The notes: a model not told the origin generated them from the sequence alone. A stretch of 64,000 bases of DNA from Sabethes cyaneus (GCF_943734655.1 NC_071354.1:174626411-174690410); one strand, 5' to 3'. Positions 1-15,100 are shown, counted from the first letter of the stretch. Program-made: numbers and translations.

Positions 1-116
1 AGTGCTTCCCAGATTTCCACATCATCGTCCATGATGTCATCGTCATCCTCATCCAGCCAGATGAAGAAGCTAGCCATCACCAACAGTTCGTCCAATTTGG
101 GCGAATTGCAAAAAAG
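1..116 (+). CDS. Ect4: Ect4 long-isoform 5' coding exon (partial at window edge)
   Basis: Open in frame 1 from the first base. It encodes a serine-rich, low-complexity segment followed by QMKKLAITNSSSNLGEL and ends at a clear donor (AAAAAG|GTAATC). It ends in phase 2 (two bases, AG), which is completed to AGA by the first base of the exon at 5292. Serine-rich disordered N-termini are usual in long insect SARM isoforms. The upstream limit is outside the window. Confidence 0.7.
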
Positions 117-3100
117 GTAATCGATTGTTTTCAATTTGAAGATCCGCATCGTCGAACTAATTGAGCTCATTATACCTAATTTGCTTCGAGTCAGTCAGGG
201 CCGATGAAAATTCTATCGGTCCATCAGTCACCATACAAGATTTCCCAAAATCTAGTGTTGAATCATCATTAAGTCAGATTTTTCAACTACAAAAAAACTT
301 GAAACTTCAATAGTTTAGAACCATAAATTTAAACCAAGCTACAGTAGCAGGAAAATAGTAACAGCCGAAAAATGTTCCCAAAGAATTTAAATTTGACGCT
401 AATGGAACTCAGTCGGAATGATCCCTGATTAAACGATATAAATATACGTAACAGCTAACCGGTAAATAGAGTAATTATGGTAGAGAGAAAGTAACGGCAC
501 ATCAGCCTTTTAATTAAAAGTGTTTCTATTAGATGCACAAGACAAATTGGATAACAGAAAGCAGAAATAGTTCAAAGGAGAAATACAGATTAGGTGTTTC
601 TCTGATAAAATCAAAACAAGAGCTCCAAGATTAACGAGCATTTATTTTTCACAAGAGCTATGTACCAATATAGGTAATTGAAATCTCTCTTCTTTTGCTT
701 TGAGCATTGAACGATGCTTATGAAATGCGGCGCAGCACCTAAGGCATATTATCCTTAATGGTAACCAAAATTTGCTTGAATGATTCCAAAGTGTGACCTT
801 TTGTACTTCCAATTTTAATAAGCGTGTAATCCCATGCAAAGTAATCCAACGGATTGGGAGCCGATAACGAAGCAAGTCATACCTCAGATGATATGAAACC
901 AGGTAAATTCTAACGACACCACTTCTGTGTTGCTTTTGACTTGACGATAAGGAAAAGAATCACATTCGAATCTGACACCATTGATCACTCAGATTGTGCA
1001 GGATTCCGGCGAATTCGCATTCTATCATGGTTTTGACCAATCTGTGGGCATGGGCACCTTCTTTTTATGGTGGGAAGATAGATCTCTCGTCAACGCTAAT
1101 GTGTTTGAGCTAGCAGCATAGATCCGGGTGGTTCGAGCTTGTCTCCATACTCGGTCCTGGGTTACTCGTCACTAATTCGTTGAACGGCTCGATACTCGCA
1201 AGTCGTCTTCACCCTGGTCCAGTAATCTTACACATTGGGCACCTCTATTTCTGGAGTTGATGTCAATGCACAGTGGTCCCATTGGTATCAAAACACGCGT
1301 TTTTTTAATTGCGCCGAATGGTTGCAGTAATTAAATGTCATGCAAAACAAATAATCCATGCTGCTTGGATTACATATTTTCATTAATTATTTTCCACACT
1401 TTCTTGATCTGGGTAACACGGTTTTTACACTACGCTCGATCAAGTAACAATTTTCAATGCGAGTGTTTTGGTAGAGGGATAGCCAGGGTCAACCTAATGT
1501 GTTCTCAATTTTATAGTATTTTTCTTGTACTTCCACATGAGTAATAAATAGCTTGCATGTATTTGCATGTTTAGGAGTTTTTTCTCCATGTGTGGACTCA
1601 TTACTGCGATCATCACTTTGATTTTCTCCTCAAATACTGACGATAGCAAGCTACAATATTCTAGAAAAATATGTAATTTGACTGTTTGAAAATCTTTGCC
1701 GAACATGTCAAATGTGCATAAATACAGTAGAAAAAACTGTGGGCAAAAAATTAATTCTCATACTGTTCAAAAACTAAATTTTTTATCTTACTTTTAGGAA
1801 GATTAATCAAAAAATCGTTCATGCCATATGAAAGATCTTTTAACGCTGAGAAATTTCTCTGAACATACTTAACCAGTGTAATCAACCATTTCGGCGCAAT
1901 TAAAAAACACGCGTTTTGTGATATCAATGGGACCAGTGAGCGGTACGGTTTTCGAAGAGAACAAATTTCGCTGTGGCCGTGGCCGGCCCACCATAACCTT
2001 TTACCAGGAAGGGGAATCCCTCTAACAAAATGGGTAGGATGGATGGGAATCTCTCCAAGCAATGCTTGCAGATCGTAGTTCATACTTCGTAAATGATCAC
2101 TGATCTAATTAGCATTTTATGCATCGTCAGCTTTATGTGGCGGCGTATGTTCTTTGGTGAAGATTTCTTGCGGAGAGTTAAGTCAGCCCGACTTTCAGCT
2201 TGAACGCTTCGTTCAATCTCCTTACTCATATATTTTCGGTGGTGGCCAGAGGTTCCAAATATATGAACTTATCAACCACTTCGTGTGCATCGCCGTCAAT
2301 AATCGCTGTCCGTGGGAGGCAAATGTTGTTGTTTCTAGCCCAACCCTTCCAGTTTCCATCTTTAGTCGGGCGTAGAATGCCGTCCTAAAGTTTCTAGTAA
2401 TGATGTCAAAGTCATCTGCGAAGTTTAAAAGTTGGCTACTTTTGCTGAAGATCATCTCGATGCTCACTCGCCGTATTAAAACTTTAATAGCGATGTTAAA
2501 TATGAATACAGGACAGTTGAACCCCCTCACCGCCACCCTCTGCACAACTAGAAAGGACTCGCACATCACTCGTTTCAGCTTTGAACAGCCGCGTCAGTTA
2601 ATCCCGTTTTCGTGCATTATCTGCCATAGCTCTGCGCGCTCCGCTCGACTGTCTCGTATGCTGCCTTGAAATCCGCGAAAATATGATGCGTGGGCATGTA
2701 AGCAAAGCCTGGGTGCTAATTCCGTTATCGAAATTTGACCTTCTGTTTTTATACGACAGACTTCGCAACCAGCTGTTAGAATACATGAGAGTGCGGGGTC
2801 AGTGCTATGATCCTATTGACTCATGTGGGCATGTTGTACTCCTGAAATTTCTATAGAATTCGTCGGATTGTTAAAATTTAAAGATTTTGGATTGTGGTAA
2901 TTACAGCGATCTAGATGATCGGTCTTTTTGTAGATAAGACAAACCACTCCTCCGGTAGTTTCTCTTCCTCCTTTTGAATTCTGGAAATTATCCAACGAAG
3001 TCGTACGTCGGCTCCAGCTATAACGTAGAAGTCTTTTTTCTTTTCACCGTCGGGTCTACCTTCGTGTGACTTACTTTACCAACCGAGAGCCGGGGTGGCT

Positions 3101-6100
3101 CTTGCCGTACTAAGAATTCCACTCCATTGTACTTGGTCCTAGGCGTCTCGACACGCAAGTCGGTTTCAGCCTGATCGAGCCATTCTATTGGGCCCCTCTA
3201 TTCCTGGTACCGGTGAGGTTCTTGAAGAGAACGGATTTCACTGCACAGTCGTGCGGCATCCTTGCTACGAGGCCGTTATTGTCGGCGGTCACCAGAGATC
3301 CCAAATATACGAATTGATCAATCTCTTCTAGTTCATCGCCATCAATTGTCACTGTCCGTGATACGTAAACGTTGCTTTCTCTGGAGCCTCTTCCTACCAT
3401 AGATTTGGTTTTCAACGCATTGATTTGTAACCCTATCCTCCTAGCCTCCGTTTTTAGTCTGGCGTAGATTGCCTCCGCCGTCCCAAGCAAAAAGCAGAGC
3501 CATGGGTATAAATGTCCTGTTGAGAACTTGACCCTTCTTTATCGACAGACTTCGCAGCGGGTGATTAGAGTACAGGACAATTACGGGGCTAGTGCAACGA
3601 TCCTACTGACTCTAAAGCAGAACCTCCCAGCCGAGATTCGAACATACGACGACTAACTTGTTAGGCCAGCATCGTACCCCGAAGCTAACTAGGCGGGGCC
3701 GTCCCAAGGTTTCTAGTAATGATGTCGAGGTCGTCTGCGAAAGCTAGGAGATGGCTACTCTTGCTGAAGATCGTATATCTCGTTTCAATACCCGTTCGCC
3801 GGGTGAAGGTGTGATAGCAATATTGAATAACGTACAGGACAGTCCATCTCCTCGCCGCAACGCTCTGCGTGATTCGAAAGGACTCGCGGCACTCGTTCCA
3901 GGGTAGCTTTGATCAGCCGCGTCAGTTTGTCCGGAAACCGTACCGTACTTGTGCCATAGCTGTTCGCGTTCAACTGTATCGTATGCTGCCCTGAAATCCA
4001 CGAAAATATGATGCGTGAGACCGTTGTACACTCGACATTTCTGGAGAATTTATCGGAGAGCAACAATATTTTATTCTGAACTTCATGTGAACAGTGCACG
4101 TTTATGATGGTGTAGTTGTAGAAACGGCCTTTTATTCTAAGCATACACATCCTCTCGTTAGTCGGCTTCCAATCCATAACAGAATTCTGCATTCTACCCA
4201 TAACTACAAAGCTCGTTCCCTGCTCGTTTAATGTTCCACTGCTCTCGTACAACTGAGCCATGCCGCCACGGATTCTTTGCCACCTTTGCGACAGATCTCC
4301 AGCCTGTAGTACCACGATGGTGAATTGAAACAGTTTGAGCTGTTCAAGTAGCACCCAGTCGCCATCCATAAATTTATGCGATCTGTGATTCCAGGTACCA
4401 AGAATATATTTCATGTCCTTATTTCGCTGCCTTTATCGGTGGCGAATGCTCCGAGTAGAAGTTTCTTGATTTTTCGTGGTAACTTTGTTTACGCAGGTTG
4501 CCTTACTAGAGCCACTTTAGCTTTAGTGCTCAAACAACAAGTTTCTTAATTCAGCCGTCTGCTCTGGATCAGACGCTGTCGTGAACCGCCCTAACTTAGA
4601 GTGCAGGCGTTCATTAGATTGAGGAAATGTCAAACCATCAAGAACCGCTGCTAACATGGTTACAGATACTCGACAAAGATTTTCCTAGTAGCAACACTGA
4701 GCATTCGCGTGAGTGTCTCCTTCCCTGTCAGCACAGACAAAGACGAAACACTTTGAAAAAAAATTCCTACCGGAGACCCGGAGTTGATTACTCGATTTCC
4801 AGTAAGCTTACTTGTATTCCAGCTATTACGACGAGGAGCTATAGATAGAATTTGCTGAAAAAAGGCACTGCGGAGGTCCGACAGAACGCATTATCCAACC
4901 GTTAACCAGCCATGTTTCATTGTTCGTGCACCAAAGAGCTTAGAAAGTTGAGATTTTTCTATATATTAATAGATCAAAAATTCAGATAACTATAACTTTT
5001 TGGTTTTTTGTTCAATTTTTTTAAACTGAAATAAACTTTTGACGATGCAATGGATACACATGGTGATTTGGTTTTAAATGCAACTGTTTTTTATTATTGT
5101 GGAATTCACAAAATATTCAATTGGTGATTCGTACACAAAATATATTAAAATGTTTTGCAAACAAATTATTCATTTGCACAAATATTACGCAGTGCAACAA
5201 TGATCTATTCCAAAATATAATAAGTTTAAAATGTAATCATAAAGTTATTTTTATAATCCTTATAATAATCCTAACTCTCAATCTTCAACAGACTCCGTTC
5301 CTCCATGGACAGCCTGGATGATCCGAGCTCGGACTACCAGGTCACGCATCCCGATTCGGACGGAGAAATGAACTCCATGCTGACGATGAAACCAACCGGA
5401 ACCCTACAGAACGGTCACGTGATGAACGGAACCGTCGACACGGTGAAGTTCGAACAGAAACAGATGACGTCCGAATCGAAGACCAAGGTCGTTACGGACG
5501 GTTTCAGCAGCGAACAAGCGACACTGAACTCTGCTCAAATGAAAAAGCTCCACGCCGGCGATGTACAATACCAAGAGGAAGCCGCCCTGGCAGCAATGAG
5601 CAATAAAATGGAAGTAGACGGACTGAAGACGGAGGAAAAGGGGGCTCTATTAAAGGTAGGTCATTAAATTGCTTTACAGTCCCCGGATGTTATCGTGACG
5701 AAGTATGTGGGTACCAATTTCGAGACGCCTATCATGAAAAAAGGTAGATTGGACTACAATTGGATGGAACTAAGTTCGGTTTTTGACAAACTATTTTATA
5801 CGTCAGGTAATTTCAAACGTGTAAGGTATCAGAACTTTCATTCATGAAGCTTAAGGATACAGAAGCTTACCAAAAGAATTCCCAACACAATGACTCATCC
5901 CGTGGTAAATGTGCCGGTCCGCGAAATTCCAGAGCACAATCAAACAGATGATTCACCATCGCACTCTTTCTCTCTGTACCTAGGCTTATGTTGTGGAATT
6001 TCGTCTAAGCACCACCTTCTTTTCAAGGTCGTCTGGTGGATACGCTGCAAATGCCCCACCAGTGGATGACTCATTCATGTTTCATGTGTTGTTACAAATT

Positions 6101-9100
6101 TCCCATCCACGCAAGCAGAGCATGTCAGGACAGAAGGCACGAACAATCTGAGCCTCTTGTGCAAAACGAAAAAAAACTTCCCAAGCGGTTCGGGTTTGAA
6201 CGGCATGTGAATGGGATAGTTGAAATACAACAGCTCTGAGTCACGTATTATTTAGATTGGAATACTCACAATACTTAATTTCTCCATTATATCTTTGGAG
6301 GCTGCAAAAAGTATAATTGTGACGAAATGTTTTGACGGTTGCTTTAAACCCTACAAGTGTAAATCTAGCCAGCAAAAATCGACCGATAACTTTACGTCTG
6401 CGGCAGAGTTCGCTGACATATCCTGTTCCTGCGCATTAGACTGCCGATGGATCGACCGTTACCTCCGGAAGGTCCTTTCAGAGCAGAACGTTTCAGTCGA
6501 ATGTGAGCTTTCATTACGTGAATTGCTTACTTCAGACCAAGATTAATTTGAGATGCACTCGCAAATAATTATTGGAAATTTTTATGTAAAATGTTAGTTG
6601 TTTCTTGTGCGAGGCGAGAAAAAAAACTGTGAAAAAAAATCGGTGTTAGCTTACTTTACTTTACTGTGACCAGTTCATCGCCATGATCCTAGGACGTTAT
6701 GTAATTTGTGCGACAGTAATTTCTAGAAGCAGTAGTGACAATTTAACAGTGCAAGTAAAACGAAGTTTCCAGCTACTTCAAAGGTCAAAACTTTTTGTCG
6801 AAGCCAGAAAAACGCCTCTTACAATAACAGTACAACGGATTCCGACAGTTGCTTTCAGTCGTGATGGCACACGGGTATGAACGAGTTTTTGAAAATGTCC
6901 AATCGTATTTTGTTTGCTCAATATAAACGGAGTAACTGTTTACCTGTATTTATACGCAATCGATGATTTGGATACGAATATGTCTTATGGTTATACGCGA
7001 TGACGTATTACGTGGAGAAATATTTGTCTTTTATTTTGCTTATAGACGCGTTTAGAAAACTGTCGGAATGATTGATTTTGCTGATCAAATAAGCTGTCTT
7101 CATCGCGCCTGTGTTGAATATTACAATTGAGAATTCAAATCAAGTAATAGTGCGGTGAAAACGGTGAATTTAGCAAACTAAAACATGATTAATCATCCAA
7201 CCGTTTCACACAAAAATAGAAGCAATGTCCTCACCATCCTAGCCTAGAGCATCGAAGATACGAGCCGTTTTTCAATGTCAAGAGCGCCGAAAAGAAAACA
7301 CAGAACCAAGTTGAACACGCTTCTCGATTCAGTCGCATCCGTATCTACCAGTGAACTGTATCGACTCAAGTGCACCTGGCATTTCTCATCCCGTGTTTGT
7401 TGGTCCGAGACACTTTGGAAGATAACTGACGCGTGAGAATAGGTTCGACTAATTTCTACCAAAGCAATGTATTTTTTGGTCCTTTTAAAAAGACCAGTCA
7501 GTCAAAACTATTACCAGCAGTGGAAAAGATAAATATTATTGAATTTGTCTAATTTAATGTTGTTCTACTTTGAGAAGACACCATCTGTTCCATGTCGATT
7601 AGTGTGCAGACGAAAAAATATCCGGGGTTTTCCAAACATATGACGCAAATTGATTGAGTGGCGTTTGATTTAGTGGCCAGTATTTGCTGAAACTGTACGA
7701 TCCAATAGTTGATAGCGTGATCGAGTGTAGTTCTCACAACAAGTGTTTCGTACGAAGTAGAAAGGCAATGCATCCGGCTCAGACTAACTAATTATGATTC
7801 ACTCGAAACATGTAATAATTTAAATATTGCATTCAGCAATTTGCATTACAAAACTGAACGTATTTATCATGAAACCAGATTGTTCAAACATCGAACGCAT
7901 CAATTGTGAAGACCACGCGATCTGTCCACCACTAACGTGATAGTGATTTTAAATCAGTTGAAATAAATACTCTGACAATCAGTGTTTTCATATTACGTTA
8001 GCCTTATCCGCCAGCTAAAGTCGTTTCTACCAACACCAAAGCACACCGCCAGCGGGTTCATAAATAGCAGATTTCCCTACCACCCACTCAATCGACTTCC
8101 CAGTCGCATACAACAAGCCACCAGAAAATAGATGATTGAAAATCGGCCATATGTAGTACATACGTCGTTGGTTGCGTTGCTTGCGATGTTCCCCCATCTC
8201 CGCCTGGCACACCGAAACGGTTCATTGTTTTGATCGTGCGCGATCGTGTCCTCTGGCGAAGTGAAAATTCTCACCATCTCGTGGGAGACACCACAGCACA
8301 GGGGTTTAACTGGCTCGCTCTCGGACATTACCGCCGGGGAAAGGACCGACCGACCGTACGACGTGTTACGTTCCCAGTTTCTTGCCAGCATCGCCGTGGT
8401 CGCCACTGATTCGGTGAAAATTGTGTTTTGCAACATTTCTGTACTTCCGAGAACACATTCGCAGTGAATTTAATGCTCGGGTGTGAATTTGTGCGAGGCA
8501 CGTCCAAGTGACGCAGTTGCATTTAATTGCCGGCGAAGAAATCCCGGCAGCTTCCCATATTAAGTAATATTAGCGAATAGATGCTAATTAAAATGTGCAT
8601 CAAGCTAGTGATTAAAAGTGCATTGTCAGAAGGAATCTAATATATGGAAAGTGGTATAATAATAGCGCTGCTCGAGTGGTGAATAAACTGAATTACAATT
8701 GGAACGACATTACACAACACGCAGCAGCACACTATGGGCAGCCAAGCGCCGTGGCCTGTGCGGAAGGGGATATTCCGTTCAACGGGGCAATCGGATTTTG
8801 TTCCTACCCGCACGCCTAGTCCGATCGTAGAGTTTCCGCTGTCTCCGCCGCCTCCACAAACGCCAACCGCCACCAGTCCCACACAGCACAAGAATGGAAT
8901 ATCTCTTCACGTCAACAGTCCTGTCACCAGCCCGCGGGTTGTTCTTGTCGATAGTCCGTTGGCAACACCATCAAGTGTACGCACCACCTTCGAAATACCA
9001 ATCGAGAGGGTCAAGGTAAGGGTTCTCTGGAGCACGTCGCAATCGTCGCTCGCTACTTCCCAGCTAGCCGTCTCATCCCCGCCAACAATCGCTCATCTGT

Positions 9101-12100
9101 TGATGTACGTCAAACTGGCTGTCAAAATAATTACAGTCGTTTTTAGATATTCAAACAAACTACTCGAAAATAGCACCGACAGCATTAAGATTGGCAGTTT
9201 TTAAAAATATATCGCAAACAAAGGCCAACCTCGGGCAAAAATATCTACCCAAAGCAGTAATCTAATGCCTTAATGCTTTCAACCATTTAGTCGTTAGTGG
9301 CGTTGGAATTCTCAGTTCTAAATACTTTAGCATTCCATCAAAGCAAAATATCGCAGATCGAAATTCGCTTCGTCCATCAAATCGACGTCAGCCTATTGCT
9401 GTGCGTGTGCGGAAGAGAACAATTACCACCTAAAAAGCCAATTTGTAACGTTGTAACATTGGCAAAAGCGTTGATTGTTAACTTGTAAACTTAACTTTGA
9501 ATAATTTGTGGGCGACAATGAGGTTCTACTCTCAATAGAGATACATGCTTGCTAGAGTAATTAAAGTACCTACGAATTTCAATCAAATATTTAATTAACG
9601 ATATATTCTATCTACCAATGAGTGATAAATGAAGAGAGACCAACTAACTACCAGATTTTTGTCAATAGTATATGTTACTACACTTTACCATGGTCTATAA
9701 AATTAGCGACAAACGGCATATCATATCAATATTGCTGCTTCATCAGGTTGAGAAACAGATAATTTGTTATGTCTAGGATTTCATGCTCAGTTCATGTAGC
9801 GAGAATAACCTATTTTCTTCTAGTGTTGTACTTCAACTACACTGGGTGTTTGAATTCTGAGAGTTGTCTCAACAACAAAACAACATCTTGACGTGACGAC
9901 TTGAGATCTGCCAGCCGACGACAAGGCGCATGATCGAAATCATTTGATGTTGAATCTTGATTTAGAAAATAAACGTTCATTCGTCGTGCTTTTGTTTTCA
10001 TAACATGACTTTGAAATTGTGATTTATCTCTCTGTGAAGCTGCCACTACATTAAAATAATAACGAGAATATTATCACCGTTGATTAAAATTGAAAGCATC
10101 GATTCAGTCGAGAAACTTTCCCACACGAGAATAAATCTATGCTGGCAAAAAAGCCTTAAATATAATATAAGATAATTAGAAGAATAATACGCATATGTTG
10201 CTAACTTTTAGAAAGAAAAATATCAATATGGTGTAGATATACTTCCAAACAGGTCGTTTTATGTTCGAATCTATACTGTCCTGTACATTAACTGCGAAAT
10301 CAGTCGAATAAAAAGAAAGATCCGGTCTTCCTTCTTTTACTAAAAAAGGAAGTTGTGAGCTCTGATCGAAATTCAGCTACCTTTTTTTTAATCTTTCTGA
10401 CGCAGAATCAAAATACATACTAGTTAGGTGCCAAGTCTGGTGGAGTTGACAGTAGGTACAGCTTCCCAGTCACTATTCTCAAAGGACTTTTAACCATTTT
10501 AAAACGCTATAGCAACATGTTACCAAGCATGGTCATGATGGAAAATTCTCACTCGGATCTAGTTGAACATTCTAGCTACTTTTCTGTCAATTCTCGCTCC
10601 AAGTGAATAAATTGGTGTCGATACCTACACCCAGGGGTGTCTGCTTCCCAGCGACCCATTGCATTGCTTTCTGTTTTCTGTTCAGTCGTTTGCTTTGCCC
10701 CCAAATGATGCCAAATGCTGTTTTGGCCAGCAACGCAATCTCATACTACGGCGATTGAATGGCTCCGTATAATAAAAGGAATAGTGAAGAGACATTGTAC
10801 CGACTGAAACAATTTGCTCAAACAACCCCGAGAGCGATTCTGCTACTCTCCCACAGGAAGAGATGAAAGAAAAGCATTATTAATACCCGAACTCATCGGT
10901 AAACTTAATGAAGCTAACTGTCGCTTTTGTAATCATGAAATTGAAAGCTCCGAACATGTGTTGTGCGACTGTGTTGCACTATATCATAAACGACGTAGAT
11001 ATCTTGATAAGGGGCTGACTCAGCCCTGCGATATTTGGAATGCTGCTCCTAATCAGGTGATAAATTTCATACGAAATGCATCACCTGATTGGGATAAATG
11101 CCGACAGTAGTTGAGGTGGCTCATCAAACTTTGATAGCTCACCGATACGACATGGCGTAAATTAAAAGAGGACACACCACAATAGATCAAAATAATGGTC
11201 GCGGTGGTAAGTCCCCAACACGGGAAAAAAAATACCCGGATGAACAAAAAAGATTCGCATAGCGTCTGTGCGGTTCCTCACATAGGAAACAGGTGGAGGA
11301 ATTCTGCAAACAATACGTACAGCATACCTTGCTTATAGAACCAGAATTCTTGTATGAAAATCCAACAGTGAATTCCCTGTATAGCTGAACCTAGGTAAAG
11401 GAATCGCCTTTACTATGAAATAGGAATTCCCGGGATTGTGAAAGCAGGAATCCTCGTGTGTTAGTGGGGATGGGCAGAATAAAACAGCAAAGCACCGCAG
11501 AAAAAAAAATGCTCTTCGCTTTTCGTAGGAAGTAGGGTATGTTACTGCTTCGTCGTAATTGCCTATTCCCGTCCTATCCAACACAAATTATTAAAAATAT
11601 CAGCGTTTTTTATGACACACAATGCAAAATTTGTTATTCCCTATTATTTTAGTTTTTTGATTACCATACGCGATCAATCAAAGTGAGCTGAGATCTTTTT
11701 GAATGCTTTTTTCATTAAAGAATTCCTACCAGCCAAATTTCCTACGTTTTTTCGTGCGACGAAGAAATAAATGTCGACTAATCGTTTCAATTTCCGTCAT
11801 TCATAAATGGAAATAACTCACGCATAGCATTGTCGTTATTCTGCAGCCGGGAAAACTTGTATGACCAGCAGAAACTTTTGCAGAATAGCATTTATCATGC
11901 CGTCTTACACAAATACATGCGCGCTATTTTCATAAACATTGTTGTGATTTTTAGTTCGGACGATGCAGACACGATTGCAGGACGCAATCGCATGCAGGAC
12001 GATTCGGATTTTGATGGACGAATTTTAAAACGGTACGACGAATTTAAGAAATAAAATCAGTTGCGTAATTTCAATAAAATGCTTTAATAATCGCTTTTCA

Positions 12101-15100
12101 GTGATTTTAAAATGCACGGATCGGAAGATTAGTGTGTTTGAGTTAAAACAGTACAAGAACTTTTGGAGTATTCATTAAATCCATCCAAGAAATGATGAAA
12201 ATTCGAGTGGCTTTACTTACTACGCCGGGAATTAGAAATAAACCCTAACTTGCGACAGAAAAAGAGAGACCAAAGCGCTTTGCAGTAAAACGTTGAGATT
12301 TTACTTAGATTTAGATTACTTTCGGAGCACGGTATAAGACTGATTACAGCTCTCTCGTAATTTGCCGTCGATGTTTCTAGTTGGCCTGGATTGTCGTAAT
12401 GAGGCTGTTTTCCGTTGCTGCAAAAATGACTTTCTTAGTAGCGTTCGCCAAACGATCTGTTGACTTTATTTCGTATAGCACCCAATGATTAACTGGAGGA
12501 TTTTGTATCCTTTAGCGTCCGATCACACATTTAAGCTACTGAATTTTACTTGGTTACTTGGGTTTTGTTTACTACAAAAGCTTTGGCAACTCTGTAACAA
12601 GATAAGCTCGTGACTTTCTATTGGATCTTTCGCAACTAGGGTAATTCGCCATTCATTGTACACCACCCAATTATTGCACACTTCGTAGTGTTGGCACCTT
12701 TTCACGACGGTTTATTATGTTAAATGTAAATTGACAACATCGGCTAGATAATTTCATTATCCATCAGAATGTTACTATTTTCTAATCAACGTGGTTTTTA
12801 ATAACAAATTTTCTTACATGTGTCCCAACTTCCCTTTTATCAAACGATTTTATTATCTAAATTACTAAGAAAGTTGGTAAATCAACATTCACCAAACGAT
12901 TTTCTTATCTTAATTATTAAGAAAGTTTATATACAAAATAAGCGTTTATCGAACGTTAGATGCTAATAAACATGTTCTATAGGTTTCGTAGCATTCGTAG
13001 AAACTTACTATCCTCAATAAATGAATAAAACTGGGTCTTTCTAACACAACTTGCTGATAAATTCGCAAGTTCAATAATTGGAACACCGTACGATATTCCT
13101 TCCAATTTTGTTGCACATCTGTTTTGCTTATCCTAACCCCTGTTTGACAGTTGACAGTTCACTTCCCCGCGGTGCTGCTTTTTGTTTATTAACGCAAGCG
13201 GTGGGAGCCGTAGTTTTCGGTATCGCGATTTTTTCCGTTTTCACCGTTTATTGCGAGGTTTCCAGGTCTTAATGGATTCTAGGTAATCCTAAAGTATGTA
13301 TATGTAAGTGTTGTTTGTTTGTTTGTTTGATTATAGTCACTTTAACAGCTTAGGTCATTCGTGACTGCTGCGGAGTTGGCATTTGAACCCGGGTTTTCGG
13401 CGTGAATGCTAATCACTACGCCGGGACTGACCCCTATATATATATGTAAGTGGCTTACTTACGTGGCTTGCCGTCCTAAGACAAAGCCTGCTACCGCTCC
13501 GCAATTCCTCGGACACCGAGTACTCTTCGCCAGATCTCGCTCCACCTGGTCTAACCATCTTGCTCGCTGCGCTCCTGGTCGTCTTGTTCCTACCGGATTT
13601 GAGGAGAACACCATCTTTGCAGGGTAGTTGTCCGGCATTCTTGCAACATGCCCTGCCCATCGTATCCGTCCAGCTTTTGCCACCTTCTGGATACTGAGTT
13701 CGCCATAGAGCTGTGTAAGTTCATGGTTCATCCTCCGTCTCCATACTCCGTTCTCCTGTACGCCGCCGAAGATCGCTCTGAGCACTCGTCGTTCGAAAAC
13801 TCCGAGCACTCGTAGGTCCTCCTCGAGCATTGAACATGTTTCATGCCCGTAGAGAACAACCGGTCTAATAAGCATATTGTACAGGGTGTTAAGCAATGAC
13901 ATTTTACAAATTAGAGTATTACTAACGGATATTGAATCTGTGGGAAAACCGGCAATAGTAGCACGCCAGCGGAGGTCCGGACGATTAAAATCACCGAAAA
14001 GCAGATGCAGGTAATGCACATTAAGTAATCGAACTATTGAGGTTCTCAACGACTAAATGATTTCACGACAGATCGGGTGCAATGTAAACTACACCCAAAC
14101 ATATGATCCGCTCGATGCCGTGAATGTTAACCCACAGATGCTCTAGGTAGTGTCTAGGTCATTGTCAATCTGAATCAGGCACGGAGAAGAATGCAATGAG
14201 TTTTTGATAACAATGAGAACACCGCCTCCTCGTCTTCTACCAGTCACTTGCGAGTTGTGGTCTTTCCTGTATACGTCGTAGCTATGACCGAATAGTTGCA
14301 CAGAATAGTTGTTGATAATGATGTCATACTCGTTGTCTATTAACACAACACAACAGAAAAATCAGTGATTTTCGTTTTCAATTCTCTGACATTTTGGTTG
14401 TAAAAACAGAGGCCTTACAGCGCGTGTCGGAGAAACTTCGATGTGAGAACAAGTCTGGTGAAGTGGAACCAGCTGAGGTACTTGGCAGGTTGTTGCTATC
14501 TATTTGTGCCGTTGGAAGTTGAAAAGAACCGTGTTGACGTTGAAGAATAGTGCGCGTAGCAACAATCACCGGACCGGACGCGACTGGGTTGAGGCTGCCC
14601 GAATAAAAATGTATAGCGAAAAAACATTAAATTTCACTGTTACAAACATTGAAAAACTTCGAAAAACCACATTGCAACAATGAAAATCTTTGTAAAAGTT
14701 ACACTGAAGTTACCATGAATATCGCTGTTTTCACAGTAAATTTTAATGAAAACCGCCAATTTTACAGCGAATAAGGGGGTGATTAAGTGATGTAACACTA
14801 AATTTTTCGGCTTTTTCCCATACAAATAAAAACCAAAAACAGTAAAATTTGTGGTACATTCACTATAAGTTTTACACTGTTTTACAACGAAGTTACAATG
14901 AAATTTAAGGTGAGTTCTGCAAAAAAAATTGTATAGGCTTTCGGATTATTAGGACAAAATAAAACCGGTTGATTAACTACGGTATTTCATGTTTTTGAAA
15001 AGATATGATGACAATGAATTTGATAGGCTTCGAACTATTATGATTTTCGAGCCGCATTCATCGCTCATATTAGGAAAGTATTAGAGGTCAGTACAACTAC

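Noticed and set aside
6295..6546. 83-codon cysteine-containing ORF in the Ect4 intron
   Set aside because: No splice partners, no recognised family, and the start codon lies in intron sequence.
13459..14049. Single 196-codon gene
   Set aside because: It is a fusion of two LINE fragments (RT C-terminus and a different endonuclease), not a host gene.
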